NCBI GenBank assembly: GCA_003255025.1
Contig: QANY01007259.1
Span: 44,992-108,991 of the forward strand
Direction of reading: 5' to 3'
Source: Datisca glomerata
Taxonomy: Eukaryota; Streptophyta; Magnoliopsida; Cucurbitales; Datiscaceae
DNA: 64,000 nucleotides
Shown: piece after piece, positions 54,717 to 64,000 of the stretch
Layout: each line of letters begins with the position of its first letter
Numbering within the stretch: position 1 is the stretch's first letter
Position numbers and translations under genes: made by a program
Notes under the pieces: model-generated
What the model saw: the letters and a program-made list of their open reading frames with translations, nothing else
Database searches by the model: none
Told to the model about the DNA's origin: nothing

Positions 54717-55244
54717 CCTATGGTCTCCATTATTAGTACAACATGGTGAGGTACAGTGAGGGCCTCGAGATGGTTTTGTTTACATCCTCCTAAGGAAGGT
54801 TTCGAGTTGTATCAATACCAAGGTTAAACTTCTTAAGAAAATAGGACTAAGTGATGTAGTATATTTTGACCGACCCTAAGACAGCATATTCTAAATCAAG
54901 TCATGGAATCTAAAATAATGGGTTACACTCACAAAGTATCAAATAAGCTTTGAGTGGATATTTATGACTTGTCCAAATAAGCGATACCTTATTATTAAAA
55001 GAGAAAATATGAGATATTTTGATTTTTAATTAATATTGATAAGAATGTCTCATAGACAGTCTAAAATTAATCTGACTGACCCTAAGGCGATATATTAATT
55101 GTTAGATTGTCTTATCGTAAATTAGTAAATGTTAAATTTTATATGTTTAATATGTTGCATTCATGCATCACGTTTACTTTCCAAATTCTTGATAATTATT
55201 TCAATTATATTGAATTATGTATGTTTTATTTTCCAGGTATTATT
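54717..55244 (+). repeat. Leader of copia A (second part)
   Basis: It matches 62657-63182 in copia B: 'cattattagtacaac', 'aaggaaggtttcgag', 'gggttacactcacaaagt', 'gactgaccctaagg', 'ttgcattcatgcatcacg'. It ends at the gag ATG at 55245. Confidence 0.8.
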
Positions 55245-56040
55245 ATGTCTACCATGAGCAACCCTATTACAACTTTACTTGCACTTGAGAAATTAAATGG
55301 TGATAATTTCATAAGATGAAAGTCAAATTTAAACTTGATGTTAATTTGTGAGAACCACAAATTTATTCTTACTGAGGAATGTCCTTACGAGACCGCTGCC
55401 AATTCCCCTAAGAATGTTAGGGACAAGTTTGATACTTGGATTCAATCCAACAACAAAGCAAAGTGTTATATGCTTGTGAGCATGAATGATGTTCTAAGAA
55501 CCAAGCATGAAATCATGGTAAGGACAAGTGATGTTTGGACAGTAATCTGATCAAAGTTGTCATGAGGCTACTAGGAGCTACATGACAACTAAAATAAAGA
55601 AAGGTACTTATGTGCATTAACATGTTTTGATCATGATCAATATAATGCTTGAGGCAGAAGTACATGAGACTACCATTGATGAGAAAACTCAAGTCAGCAT
55701 TATACATGAATCAGTCACACCTGCTTTTTCTACATTCACCACCAACTATGTTATGAACAAGTTGAAATTCAACATGACCCAATTGTTGAATGAACTACAG
55801 ACTATTGAGTCACTCATCAAGAGTATGACCAAAGAGGGTGAGATAAATGTTGTTGAGCGAAAACCTTTTTCCAATGTTGCTAAGAACAACAAAAAGAAGA
55901 AGAACAATGGTAAGGGCAAGAGTAAGAACAAAAGAGGAAAGAAAACCAAAAAGTTAACCAAGGCCAAGATGAAAAAAGGTGACATCAAACCCAAAGGAAA
56001 GTATTTCCATTATGGAGTTGATCACTAGAAGAGAAACTGT
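55245..56040 (+). pseudogene. copia A gag
   Basis: Starting at ATG 55245 the frame reads 'MSTMSNPITTLLALEKLNGD' then 'NFIR', a TGA in place of the conserved Trp codon (about 55317), then 'KSNLNLMLICENHKFILTEE' and 'CPYETAANSPKNVRDKFDTW'. Further blocks are 'KCYMLVSMNDVLRTKHEIM', 'MNKLKFNMTQLLNELQTIES' and a Lys-rich region (55867-56000). The zinc knuckle is damaged: 'GKYFHYGVDH', stop, 'KRNCNKY' shows both first Cys lost. The start methionine and leader match copia B. This is the UBN2-type gag of copia elements. Confidence 0.85.
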
Positions 56041-56109
56041 AACAAGTATATCTTCAAGCTAAAAAAGAAAGGTAAATGTGATTTACTTGTACTTGAAACT
56101 TGTTTAGTG

Positions 56110-56397
56110 TAATATGATTTTCCATCCTGGATATTGGATTTAGGAGCCACTAATCATATATGTTATTCTTTGCAAATGCTTGATTCAGAAAGTGAGCTTA
56201 TTGATGGCGAGGTGATAAAGAGGGTTGACAGTGATGCGCTTGTGTTAGTGATATCATTGGGGACAGTCCGTCTTAATTTTGGAAATAATTTTCTTGTTTT
56301 GAACCATGTTTATTTTATTCTCAGATTTTCAAGAAATTTGATTTCTCTTTCGTTACTGCATGAACAATTTTTTGAAGTTTCTTTTATTAATGATTAG
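56110..56397 (+). pseudogene. copia A protease
   Basis: The sequence reads 'FPSWILDLGATNHICYSLQM', where the active site DSGAT.H.C has Leu for Ser (DLGAT). It continues 'LVISLGTVRLNFGNNFLVLN', 'HVYFILRFSRNLISLSLL' and 'HEQFFEVSFIND', ending at a stop at 56395. The block order matches the copia protease fully. The substituted active-site residue and the stops on each side argue that it is inactive. Confidence 0.8.
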
Positions 56398-56429
56398 TTT
56401 ATTATTTCAAAGAATGGATTCAATATTTG

Positions 56430-57540
56430 TCATGCTAAAGTTTTGAAGGGATTGTATATGCTTAATTTGACTGAACATGCATTAAATAATTCTGAATTGT
56501 TTAAAGTAGCAAATCCTAAAAGTAACAAATGACAAATAGCTTCTCATAATGATGATAACACCTATCTCTGACATTTTAGGTTGGGACACATTTATCTAGA
56601 TAAATTAAATAGGTTAACAAAGCATGGAGCTTTGAAAGAACTAAAAGTTTATGATTCTTCTTATCTGTGAATCTTGTCTAGAAAGAAAAATGACCAAGAG
56701 ACTTTTCATTGAAAAGGGCCAAAGAGCCAAAGAATCACTTGAGCTACTACATAGTGATGTATGTGGATCAATCAATGTACAAGCTAGAGGCGGGTAAGAG
56801 TATTTTGTTTTTTTTATTGATGATTACTCTAGATACGGTTATACTTACTTAATATATAGGAAGTCTAAAACTTTTTGAAAGTTTAAGGACTTCAAAGCTG
56901 AAGCTGAAAAGATATTAGGTAAACCACTAAAAATCACTTCGATCAAATCGAGGTGGCAAATACTTGGATTTTGAATTCAAGGATTGCATGTTGTAGTATG
57001 ACATTCTATCCTAACTCATAGCACCTTGAACGCCACAGCAGAATGGTGTTTCAGAAAGAAGAAACTAAACCCTCTTGGATATGGTTAGGTCGATGTTAAA
57101 CTACTCATCACTACCACTCACATTCTAGGGATATGCACTTCAAAAAGACAACCTACATTTTGAATGTAGAATCTTCTAAGTCTGTATGCAAGACACATTT
57201 AGAGTTATGGAATGCCTCCAAACCTAGCTTGCATCATTTTAGTATTTGGGGGTGTCCATCTCACATTCTTAGACCCAAGACTAAAAAGTTAGACTCGAGG
57301 TCAAAAGTGTGTGTATTATTTGGTTATGGCCCCGAAACCATAGGTGGGTACTTTTATAGTCACAAAGATAAAAAAGTGTTTGTATCGACAAATGCCACTT
57401 TCCTGGAACATGACTATATGAAAAACTACAAACCTCGGAGCAAAGTAGTTCTCAAAGAATTAGCATCCGATGAAATCAAACCACCTTCATCATTAATGAC
57501 AAACCACAGAAACTATTGTTCTAGTTCAGGAAACCCTAGT
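56430..57540 (+). pseudogene. copia A integrase
   Basis: Blocks in order: 'LWHxRLGHI'-like 'HFRLGHIYLDKLNRLTKHGA' (about 56571-56630), 'CESCLERKMTKR' after a shift (about 56670), 'ELLHSDVCGSINVQARGG' (about 56740-56793), 'YFVFFIDDYSRYGYTYLI' (about 56801), 'TAPGTPQQNGVSERRN'-like sequence near 57025-57065, then the 139-codon frame 57133-57552 with 'YILNVESSKSVCKTHLELWN', 'HHFSIWGCPSHILRPKTKKL' and 'KVCVLFGYGPETIGGYFYSH'. Several stops and shifts lie between the blocks. Catalytic Asp regions are visible but the chain is broken. Confidence 0.8.
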
Positions 57541-58330
57541 GCAATGTCGTAATGGGAGGGTTGTAAGACAACCCATTCGCTATGAACTAGAGGCGCATAT
57601 CCTAGTCTCTGACACTGATAAGGAAGATCCATTAAACTTTAAGAAGGTGATGGAAGATCCTAAAATGGAGAAATGGCAAGAAGCCATGAACCAAGAAATG
57701 GAATTGATGTATTTTAATTCTATCTAAGAACTTTTAGATCCACCTGAAGATGTCAGGCCCATTGGATGTAAATAGATCTTCAAGAAAAAAAGAGGTGTAG
57801 ATAAGAAAGTATAGACTTTCAAGGCATGGCTGGTAGCCAAAGGCTATACACAAAGGGAATAAGTTTATTATGAAGAGACATTTTGACCTGTTGCCATGCT
57901 AAAATTCATTCGCATCTTTTTTTATCATAGCCGCTAATTTAGACTATAAAATATGAAAAATGTATGTCAAGATAGTTTTTCTGAATGGCTCTCTTCAAGA
58001 AAACGTCTATATGATGCAACCAGAAGGGTTCATGAAAAAGGGGCAAGACTTGGCAACTTGCTGAAATCCACTTATGGATTGAAGCAAGCATCTAGACGTT
58101 GAAATCTTACCTTTAATGAAATTTTTAAATCGTATGACTTTGAGCAAAATGTTGATGAAGCTTGTGTTTATAAATACATCAAAGATAAGATAATAGTTTT
58201 CTTAGTTCTTTGTGTAGATGATATTCTACTCATTGAAAATGATGTAGAAACTTTGTTGAAAGTAAAGAAGTGGTAAGCTGACTCCAAAAGAAAGATTTGG
58301 GACAGGCAAGCTAGGTTCTAGGCATCCAAA
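57539..58330 (+). pseudogene. copia A reverse transcriptase, truncated
   Basis: The frame 57539-57727 reads 'GRVVRQPIRYELEAHILVSD' and 'MEKWQEAMNQEMELMYFNSI', the start of copia RT. Broken frames continue 'VRPIGCK.IFKKKRGVDKKV', 'KAWLVAKGYTQRE', 'NLLKSTYGLKQASRR' and 'VFLVLCVDDILLIENDVETL' (about 58198-58257, VDD intact). After 'RKIWDRQAR'/'LGIQILRDRKLL'-like sequence (about 58290-58350) homology ends. The RNase H domain and the polypurine tract are missing, so a deletion joins RT almost directly to the 3' LTR. Confidence 0.8.
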
Positions 58331-58439
58331 TCCTAAGGGATAGAAAGTTACTAGAGAGATTCTCTAGGAAAAACTCCAAGAAAGGTTAACTACTGACCAG
58401 ACATGGAATTTTATTCCATGTCTCGTAGTCTCATGTATA

Positions 58440-59043
58440 CGATTTTGTATAGGACAATCCATTTTTACATTTTAATATGAAATTTAATTCAATTATATTC
58501 CTCTTATAATTGTTCTTTTTAATTATTGTTGAATAATTTATGTAAGTATCTAGAAATTCCATATTAATTAATGAGACTATGATCTTGTATAAATATGAGA
58601 GGAATAAGGTCATGATAATGAATAAAATTGTTAGTGACATCTTAAAGTATGAAACCTTTAATGAATGGTTGCTAGTACAGTTCACTAAGCATTATGATTC
58701 TCTCATTAATTCCTATGCATATCAACTGGATCTTTTGATTCTCTCGTTATGGTTTGTTTTAAAACAGGCTAGAGACCTTTGCTTTGAAGATTCAGTGATA
58801 TGGATGGCTGGGAACATGATCTTACAAGATTTAGAATCCAAGTTTTCCTAACAGATCGTATATTGGTTTCCTTAAGTGTCAATTCTGGAACTAAATGGTT
58901 ATTAAGCTCAAATTTATAATACGATTATAAATTAGTCATTCACTAGTGAATTAATGGTACTTAAGAATCAAGAGGTAATTAGAAGGGTAAAATGATAATT
59001 TTAACCAGCTTTAGTTTACGAACCAATATTTGGAGGATAGAAC
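58440..59043 (+). repeat. 3' LTR of copia A, first ~600 bp only
   Basis: From about 58470 it matches the LTR of copia B from about 59090 ('tttaatgaatggttgctagt', 'aagcattatga', 'ggatggctgggaacatgatc', 'gaattaatggtacttaag', 'ttagaagggtaaaatgat') with internal length differences. It ends at 'ggaggatagaac' (59043), equivalent to 59816-59827 in B, exactly where the LTR of B begins. Copia B is therefore inserted into it, and the remaining part of A's LTR would lie beyond the window. Confidence 0.75.
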
Positions 59044-60166
59044 TATTGGGTGTTATGCCCTCAAAGCATGTGTATGAACATCTTGATATTAAATTTAATG
59101 AGGATTACATTTTTTCTTATAATTGTACCTTTAAATTATTATTGAACAATTTATATAAATATCTGAAAATTTCATATTCACTATTGAGACTGTGATATTA
59201 TTTTAGTACGAGAAAATTAAGATCATAGATTATGAATAAAATTGTCAACAACATATTATAGTATGAAATGTTTAATGAATGGTTGCTAGTACAGTTTACT
59301 AAGCATTATGAATGCGTGTGATATAGATCTAGATCATTGATGTGGATAGATATCTTAGTGAATATACTTTATATAATATGATTATATATGGCTGGTCCGA
59401 TATGAATTAGTATTTTTATGAACGTGACGTATATCATAAAGATTTAATACACATAAATTTGATGATAATACGTAGATTAGTCCGAATCCTGAGTAGCCAT
59501 GAACTCATATACATGTCTACTCGATCTTTTAATTTACTCATTATAGTTTGTTTATAAAATAGGCTAGTGACTTTTGTTTTAGAGATTTAGTGATATGGAT
59601 GGCTGGGAACATGATCTTACAAGATTTAGAATCGAAGCTTTCTTAACAAATTGTATATTTGTCCATTAAGTGTTGACTCTGAAACTGAATGGTTATTGAC
59701 CCCAAATTTATAATAAGATTGTAAATTAGTCATTTACTAGTAGATTAATGGTACTTAAGGATCAAGTGGTAATTAGAAGGGTAAAATGATCAGTTCTAAT
59801 TTACGAACTAATAATTGGAGGACAGAACTACGTAAAATGATTATATTAGTGGATTACATGAGAATATTTTGTAAATATAATCTATAATCTCTAAGAGTAC
59901 GATTCCATATTTATAGTGAAGTAATAATAGAATTAATATAAATAATATTTAATTAAATATTTTAATTAATAATCTTGTTTATTGGAGCTTATGATTATAT
60001 GTTCATGGTCCCAAAGTCACCTCTATACTACACAGTCTAGGATGTGAATATTTAAGGACATGAAAAAATGACTAACTTGCAAAAGAATTTTTATTTTGGG
60101 ACAAGTACATAATTATAAGATAATTATGTATGATTAATTAATTAAAAATTAATAAATTGAATTATA

Positions 60167-60182
60167 TGTGTGTGTGTGTGTA
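60167..60182. repeat. (TG)n microsatellite in LTR B
   Basis: A short run of TG repeats. LTR A lacks it at the equivalent place, so it expanded after the copies separated or was lost from A. Confidence 0.85.
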
Positions 60183-60404
60183 TGTAATTTTTGAAAATTA
60201 TATATATAAATAATCATCAATTATTTTTTCAAGTATCGATAAGTGAGACAGAATATCTTATTTATGAAATTAGATAATTAAATTATTATTGGATAATAAT
60301 TTGAATCAACTAATCTAATTATTTATAAACTAACAGATAATTTAGTTGATAGGGATAATCAGATATGTTAATTTTGAATTAAGTAATATCTAGTTATTTT
60401 GAAT

Positions 60405-60440
60405 TGCCACGTGGCACTACAATAGTGGGGGTGCCACGTG
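60405..60440. promoter_or_regulatory. Two G-box (CACGTG) sites in LTR B
   Basis: TGCCACGTGGCA (60405-60416, a perfect palindrome) and GTGCCACGTGG (60431-60441) are about 26 bases apart. The region corresponds to 49760-49870 of LTR A, which has the 18-bp palindrome. G-box pairs are known enhancer elements for stress or light response in plants; that they act in this LTR is inference. Confidence 0.45.
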
Positions 60441-61212
60441 GAACTTCAGTGGTGCCGTGAGACAATGTACTATCTCATGGCACACTACAGTGCCCTGTGG
60501 CATAGTAGTTGTGCACCATTATATAGCGAGTCTCACTGCATTGGGTAATTTGAAATAATATATTAATTTTTTATTTTAATTATCCCTAAATATCTAATAC
60601 GTAATTATCAAGAAAAATATATAGATATTATTTTGATGGCATCAATCAGAAAGATCAGCTGAATCAATTCCTGAGTTTATCAATTACAGAATTGGGTAAA
60701 GAACACAGTTGCTCAGAGTGATTTTTTTTCTTTGACTAATAGTTAATCAAATCTCAAAAAGAATATTCATAGTGTTCTTTTAGAGAATCGTCTCACAAAA
60801 GTCATTATCAGTAAAACTCTAGATCTCATGTATTGAGAATATCTAGAGACTATAAAAAGTGTCTTGTAATATTCTACGTGCCCACACAGGTCGTAGTTCG
60901 TTGAGGATTGACTTGAAATATTTTGGTGTAGATCTCGTAATCCACTGATCGTTGGAACGGTTTCGTCGTACGGAGGATCGATCGGTTTTACAAGGACGCT
61001 TGATTTAGACTACAAGAGGTATATGATCCATAGCATTGTATGTTGTAGATCTAATATATAAATATATAATGGATCATGATTGAAAAGAGTTTTCAATAAA
61101 AAATTTTATTTTCAAAAATCGTTGCGTCACGTTTGTTTTTTTATCAAAAAAGTTTCATTTTTATTAAAAAAATTTAAATGCCTCTACTGCACTTGCGCCG
61201 GGTTTTCCAACA

Positions 61213-61227
61213 ATTACTATCAGATTG
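61213..61227 (+). other. Degraded primer-binding site of copia B
   Basis: ATTACTATCAGATTG directly follows the LTR's CCAACA. Compared with copia A (ATTGATATCAGAGCG) it keeps TATCAGA but has lost the GC, so priming would be poor. Confidence 0.6.
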
Positions 61228-63182
61228 TTCTTTTATATATTTATATGTTAAATGTCATGTGGATTTTCTTGCATTATTCATATAATATGAGATATGTATG
61301 AATGAATGGATGATTATGTTTTTTTTAATGTATAGAAAATAATGGATCGTTAATTGTATAGTGATTTTTAGGTTAGACTTTATTTTTTAATTTTTATTTA
61401 GATCTCGTGTAAGCCGTTTTTGGGGTAGGAATTTTTGTAATTTTGTTTTGAATATTTATTGTAATTATTCTGATCTCGAGAAGACCAATAACACACCTGG
61501 CGAACAACGGAGGAGAAAGAAAAGAAATAGGAATTCTTTTAGAATTCCAGTGCCGGCACCAGAATTTTGATTTTCGGCGCTTGTGCCACCGATTTTTAAA
61601 AACCGGCAATGTCACTAGAATTACTATTCTGGCGACATCACCAGAAATTTGACATCGAGGTGGTGGTCGGTGGTCGATGGCGACAGACGGCGGTGATGGA
61701 CGGATGTAGGAGAGTTCTATCTTTGGTGGCAACTTTTGTTACATTTGGGAAAATTTCACAGAAACCCTGATACCAACAAACCCTATCACTAAGTCTATCT
61801 CTATCTATTATCCTTTTAAATTTGAAATTAATGTAACTATTAAATTAATTTTTAATTTTTAATTATATGAAAATTAGAGATTAAAAAGGTTGATTGGGTT
61901 TGACCCAAGTTTAACTTAATCAAATAAAGTGTTTATTTGACTAAGTGAAAGTCAACTATTATTAAAGGAAATTATAAAAATTAATTTTAAACTAGAAAAT
62001 AGTTTTTCCTAATTAAATAGGATTGTTTTCAAAGCTTAAAGATTATGAAAATGAACATCAGGAGGAGAAGGAAATATTTGAGAAATATGTATACCTGAAG
62101 TCCTCTTTGTAATATTATTTTTTTATTTCAAGGGTTGTAATTTAGAAATACTCAATAGTCACTTGGTCCATTATTAAGTTTAATTGTTATGTTTGATAAC
62201 ATGTCCATGTATTAGTCGATCACATGCCATACATGAAAATCTCACACAGTTTTTATTTAATCATGCATCTCATTAGTAGAAACATGATTTATTAGGATTG
62301 TCCTAATATGCTTATATGTATTGTTTTATAAAATCAGTTGCATGTAAATTGTTAGGTTTTAATTAGTTACAACTTGATAATCACACCACACTAAGGGCTG
62401 TAGTAACATTTAGGATAATCGACTTTAGTAAAATAGTTTATTAAGGTTTGATGAATATAATTAATTAGTTAATCTAAGTTCACCTGATTACGACTTAGGC
62501 ACTTTAGAAGGTTAAATGAACTTAAACTAATTAGATTAACATAAGTGAAAACACTTATTTTGACCAATGATTAATTTGGATTAATTAATTAGTTAAAATG
62601 GAAACACATAATCATAAAATAGTGAGTGGAAGAAGGTTGACATGTCAATGTGACATATGGTTTTCATCATTAGTACAACACCGTAAGGTGCAGTAAGGAC
62701 CTCGAGACGGCTTTGTTTTCATCCCGCTAAGGAAGGTTTCGAGCTACACCAATACGAAAGTTGGACTTCTTAAGAAGATAGGAGGAAATGATGTAGTTTA
62801 GTTTTAACCAACCCTAATGCTACATATTCTAAACGAAATCATGGAATTTGAAATGATGGGTTACACTCACAAAGTCACAATTAAGCTTTCATGTGGATAG
62901 TTGTGACTTGACCGAACAAGCGATACATTATTGTTAAAAGAGAAAATATGTGATATTTTAAGGTTTAATTAATATGGATGAGAATATCTCATAGACAGAC
63001 TAAGGTTAATCAGACTGACCCTAAGGTAACACATTAATCGTTGGGTTGTTTTATAGTGATTAGTAAATGTTAAATTTGTGTGTTTATTATGTTGCACTCA
63101 TGCATCACGTTTACTTTTCGAGTTCTAGATATTTATCAATTATATTAAATCTTTTATGTCTTAAATTTCAGTTATCATTATT
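61228..63182 (+). repeat. Leader of copia B
   Basis: About 1.95 kb of untranslated leader, colinear with both parts of the copia A leader. On the minus strand, 61394-61732 is open for 112 codons and contains a GGTATCAGGG motif near 61763-61772, like a primer-binding site in antisense. It includes the ~250 bases (62410-62656) that copia A lost to its insert. Confidence 0.75.
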
Positions 63183-64000
63183 ATGTCAACCATGGGTAAC
63201 CATGTTACTGCTTTACTCACGCTTGAGAAATTGAATGGTGATAATTTCATACGTTGAAAATCAAATATGAACTTAATGTTGATTTGTAAGAACCATAAGT
63301 TCATTCTTACTAAGGAATGTCCTAAGAAGCTCGCTGCTGATGCCCCTAAGAATGTTAGGAACAAATATGATGCTTGGATCATTCAAACAACAAGGTGAAG
63401 TGCTACATGCTTGTGAGCATGAATGATATTATGAGAACCAAACATGAAAGCATGGAGACTGCCTATGAAATTATGGAATCTCTACAGGTGATGTTTGGGA
63501 AACATTCTGATACAAGCCATCATGAGGCCATTAGGAGCTATATGACGACTAAGATGAGGAATGGTACTTCTGTGTGAGAACATGTTTTTGAAAATGATCA
63601 ACATAATGAACGAGGCAGAAGTACATGAGGTGACAATGGATGAGCGGACTCAAGTTAGCATTATACTTGAGTCGCTCACACCAGCATTTTTATGTTATCA
63701 ACCAACTATGTTATGAACAAGTTCCAATTAAACATGACCCAATCATTGAATGAACTGCAGAATTTTGAGTCACTCATCCTTAGAATGACCAAAGAGGGCG
63801 AGGTAAATATTGTCAAGCAAAAGCCTTCTTCAACTGTTGTTAAAAGTAACAAGAGGAAGAAGATCAATTGTAGTGCGAAATTAAGAACAAGAAAGGGAAG
63901 AAAGCTAAGACATTGCCAAAAGTCAGGAAAAAAAGGAACAACAGCAAGCCCAAAGGAAAATGTTTCCACTATGGGGTTGAAGGTCATTGGAAGACAAACT
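63183..64000 (+). pseudogene. copia B gag, runs off the window
   Basis: ATG at 63183 begins 'MSTMGNHVTALLTLEKLNGD' then 'NFIR', TGA (about 63255) and 'KSNMNLMLICKNHKFILTKE'. A one-base shift near 63380 moves to the frame 63374-63577 with 'KCYMLVSMNDIMRTKHESME' and 'TAYEIMESLQVMFGKHSDTS', then a TGA at about 63576. Further blocks are 'MNKFQLNMTQSLNELQNFES' and a Lys-rich part to 64000, where a zinc knuckle begins (CFHYGVEGHWKTN-like, first Cys kept). The TGA after NFIR is shared with copia A. Pol is outside the window. Confidence 0.85.

Larger units (their letters stand above)
59044..61212 (+). repeat. 5' LTR of copia B
   Basis: It opens TATTGGGTGTTATGCCC (the family opening is usually TGTTGGG, so one base is changed) and closes CCAACA at 61207-61212, giving near-inverted ends. 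It is followed by a degraded primer-binding site. Length is 2169 bp. It is colinear with LTR A from 59353 onward. It contains a (TG)n run at 60167-60182 and two G-box cores. Confidence 0.8.

Noticed and set aside
55746..55994. Minus-strand 82-codon frame, and the similar 63706-63987
   Set aside because: These are antisense of the Lys-rich gag region, giving a false hydrophobic 'membrane' protein.
1..64000. tRNA, rRNA or microRNA genes
   Set aside because: I looked for tRNA arms and rRNA-like sequence and found only primer-binding-site motifs of retroelements; a covariance-model search would be needed for a firm negative.

Overview
This window looks like repeat-rich heterochromatin from a flowering plant, most likely a dicot. 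It is AT-rich. It has plant-type LTR retrotransposons of both the Ty3/gypsy and Ty1/copia superfamilies, CACTA-type DNA transposon ends, a long satellite array, and decayed pieces of plant genes with intron-like splice borders. The copia gag in the last 10 kb has the 'LALEKLNGDNF...KSNLN' style that I associate with cucurbits and some other dicots; that narrower placement is only a guess. I see no intact host gene, rRNA, tRNA or CRISPR array. Nearly every coding stretch is a retroelement carrying stops and frameshifts.

Layout. 1-7665: an old chromovirus-like gypsy element, with a long 5' LTR (start cut off by the window), gag, protease, RT, RNase H, integrase and a chromodomain-like tail, then a 3' LTR broken at about 7665 where a cluster of short palindromes begins. 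8770-11870: a minus-strand, 5'-truncated copia element. 12.6-13.4 kb: exon-like pieces resembling the DNA2 helicase/nuclease, followed by a CACTA right terminus. 15744-24543: 8.8 kb of a satellite with a monomer of about 169 bp and higher-order duplications. 24.5-31.3 kb: dispersed non-coding repeats, a non-autonomous CACTA-like element (27243-28995) and a gypsy LTR edge (29826). 31300-35944: a complete Pack-CACTA-like transposon with terminal inverted repeats and a 3-bp target duplication, carrying fragments of allantoinase and of an MCM-binding protein (ETG1)-like gene. 38359-42460: a minus-strand copia element. 42818-43572: a near-exact doubled stretch separated by one N, probably an assembly seam. 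44.4-48.6 kb: a plus-strand copia pseudo-element. 48.6-64 kb: two members (A and B) of one copia family; B sits inside the 3' LTR of A, and A also carries a foreign 3-kb insert in its leader.

The most interesting signal is the Pack-CACTA element at 31300-35944, together with the second copy of its right end at 13138-13429. The two copies sit next to fragments of different host genes, which suggests a family that repeatedly captures genes. The satellite, which I do not recognise, is the second point of interest. Family names rest on motifs read by eye; no database search was possible.
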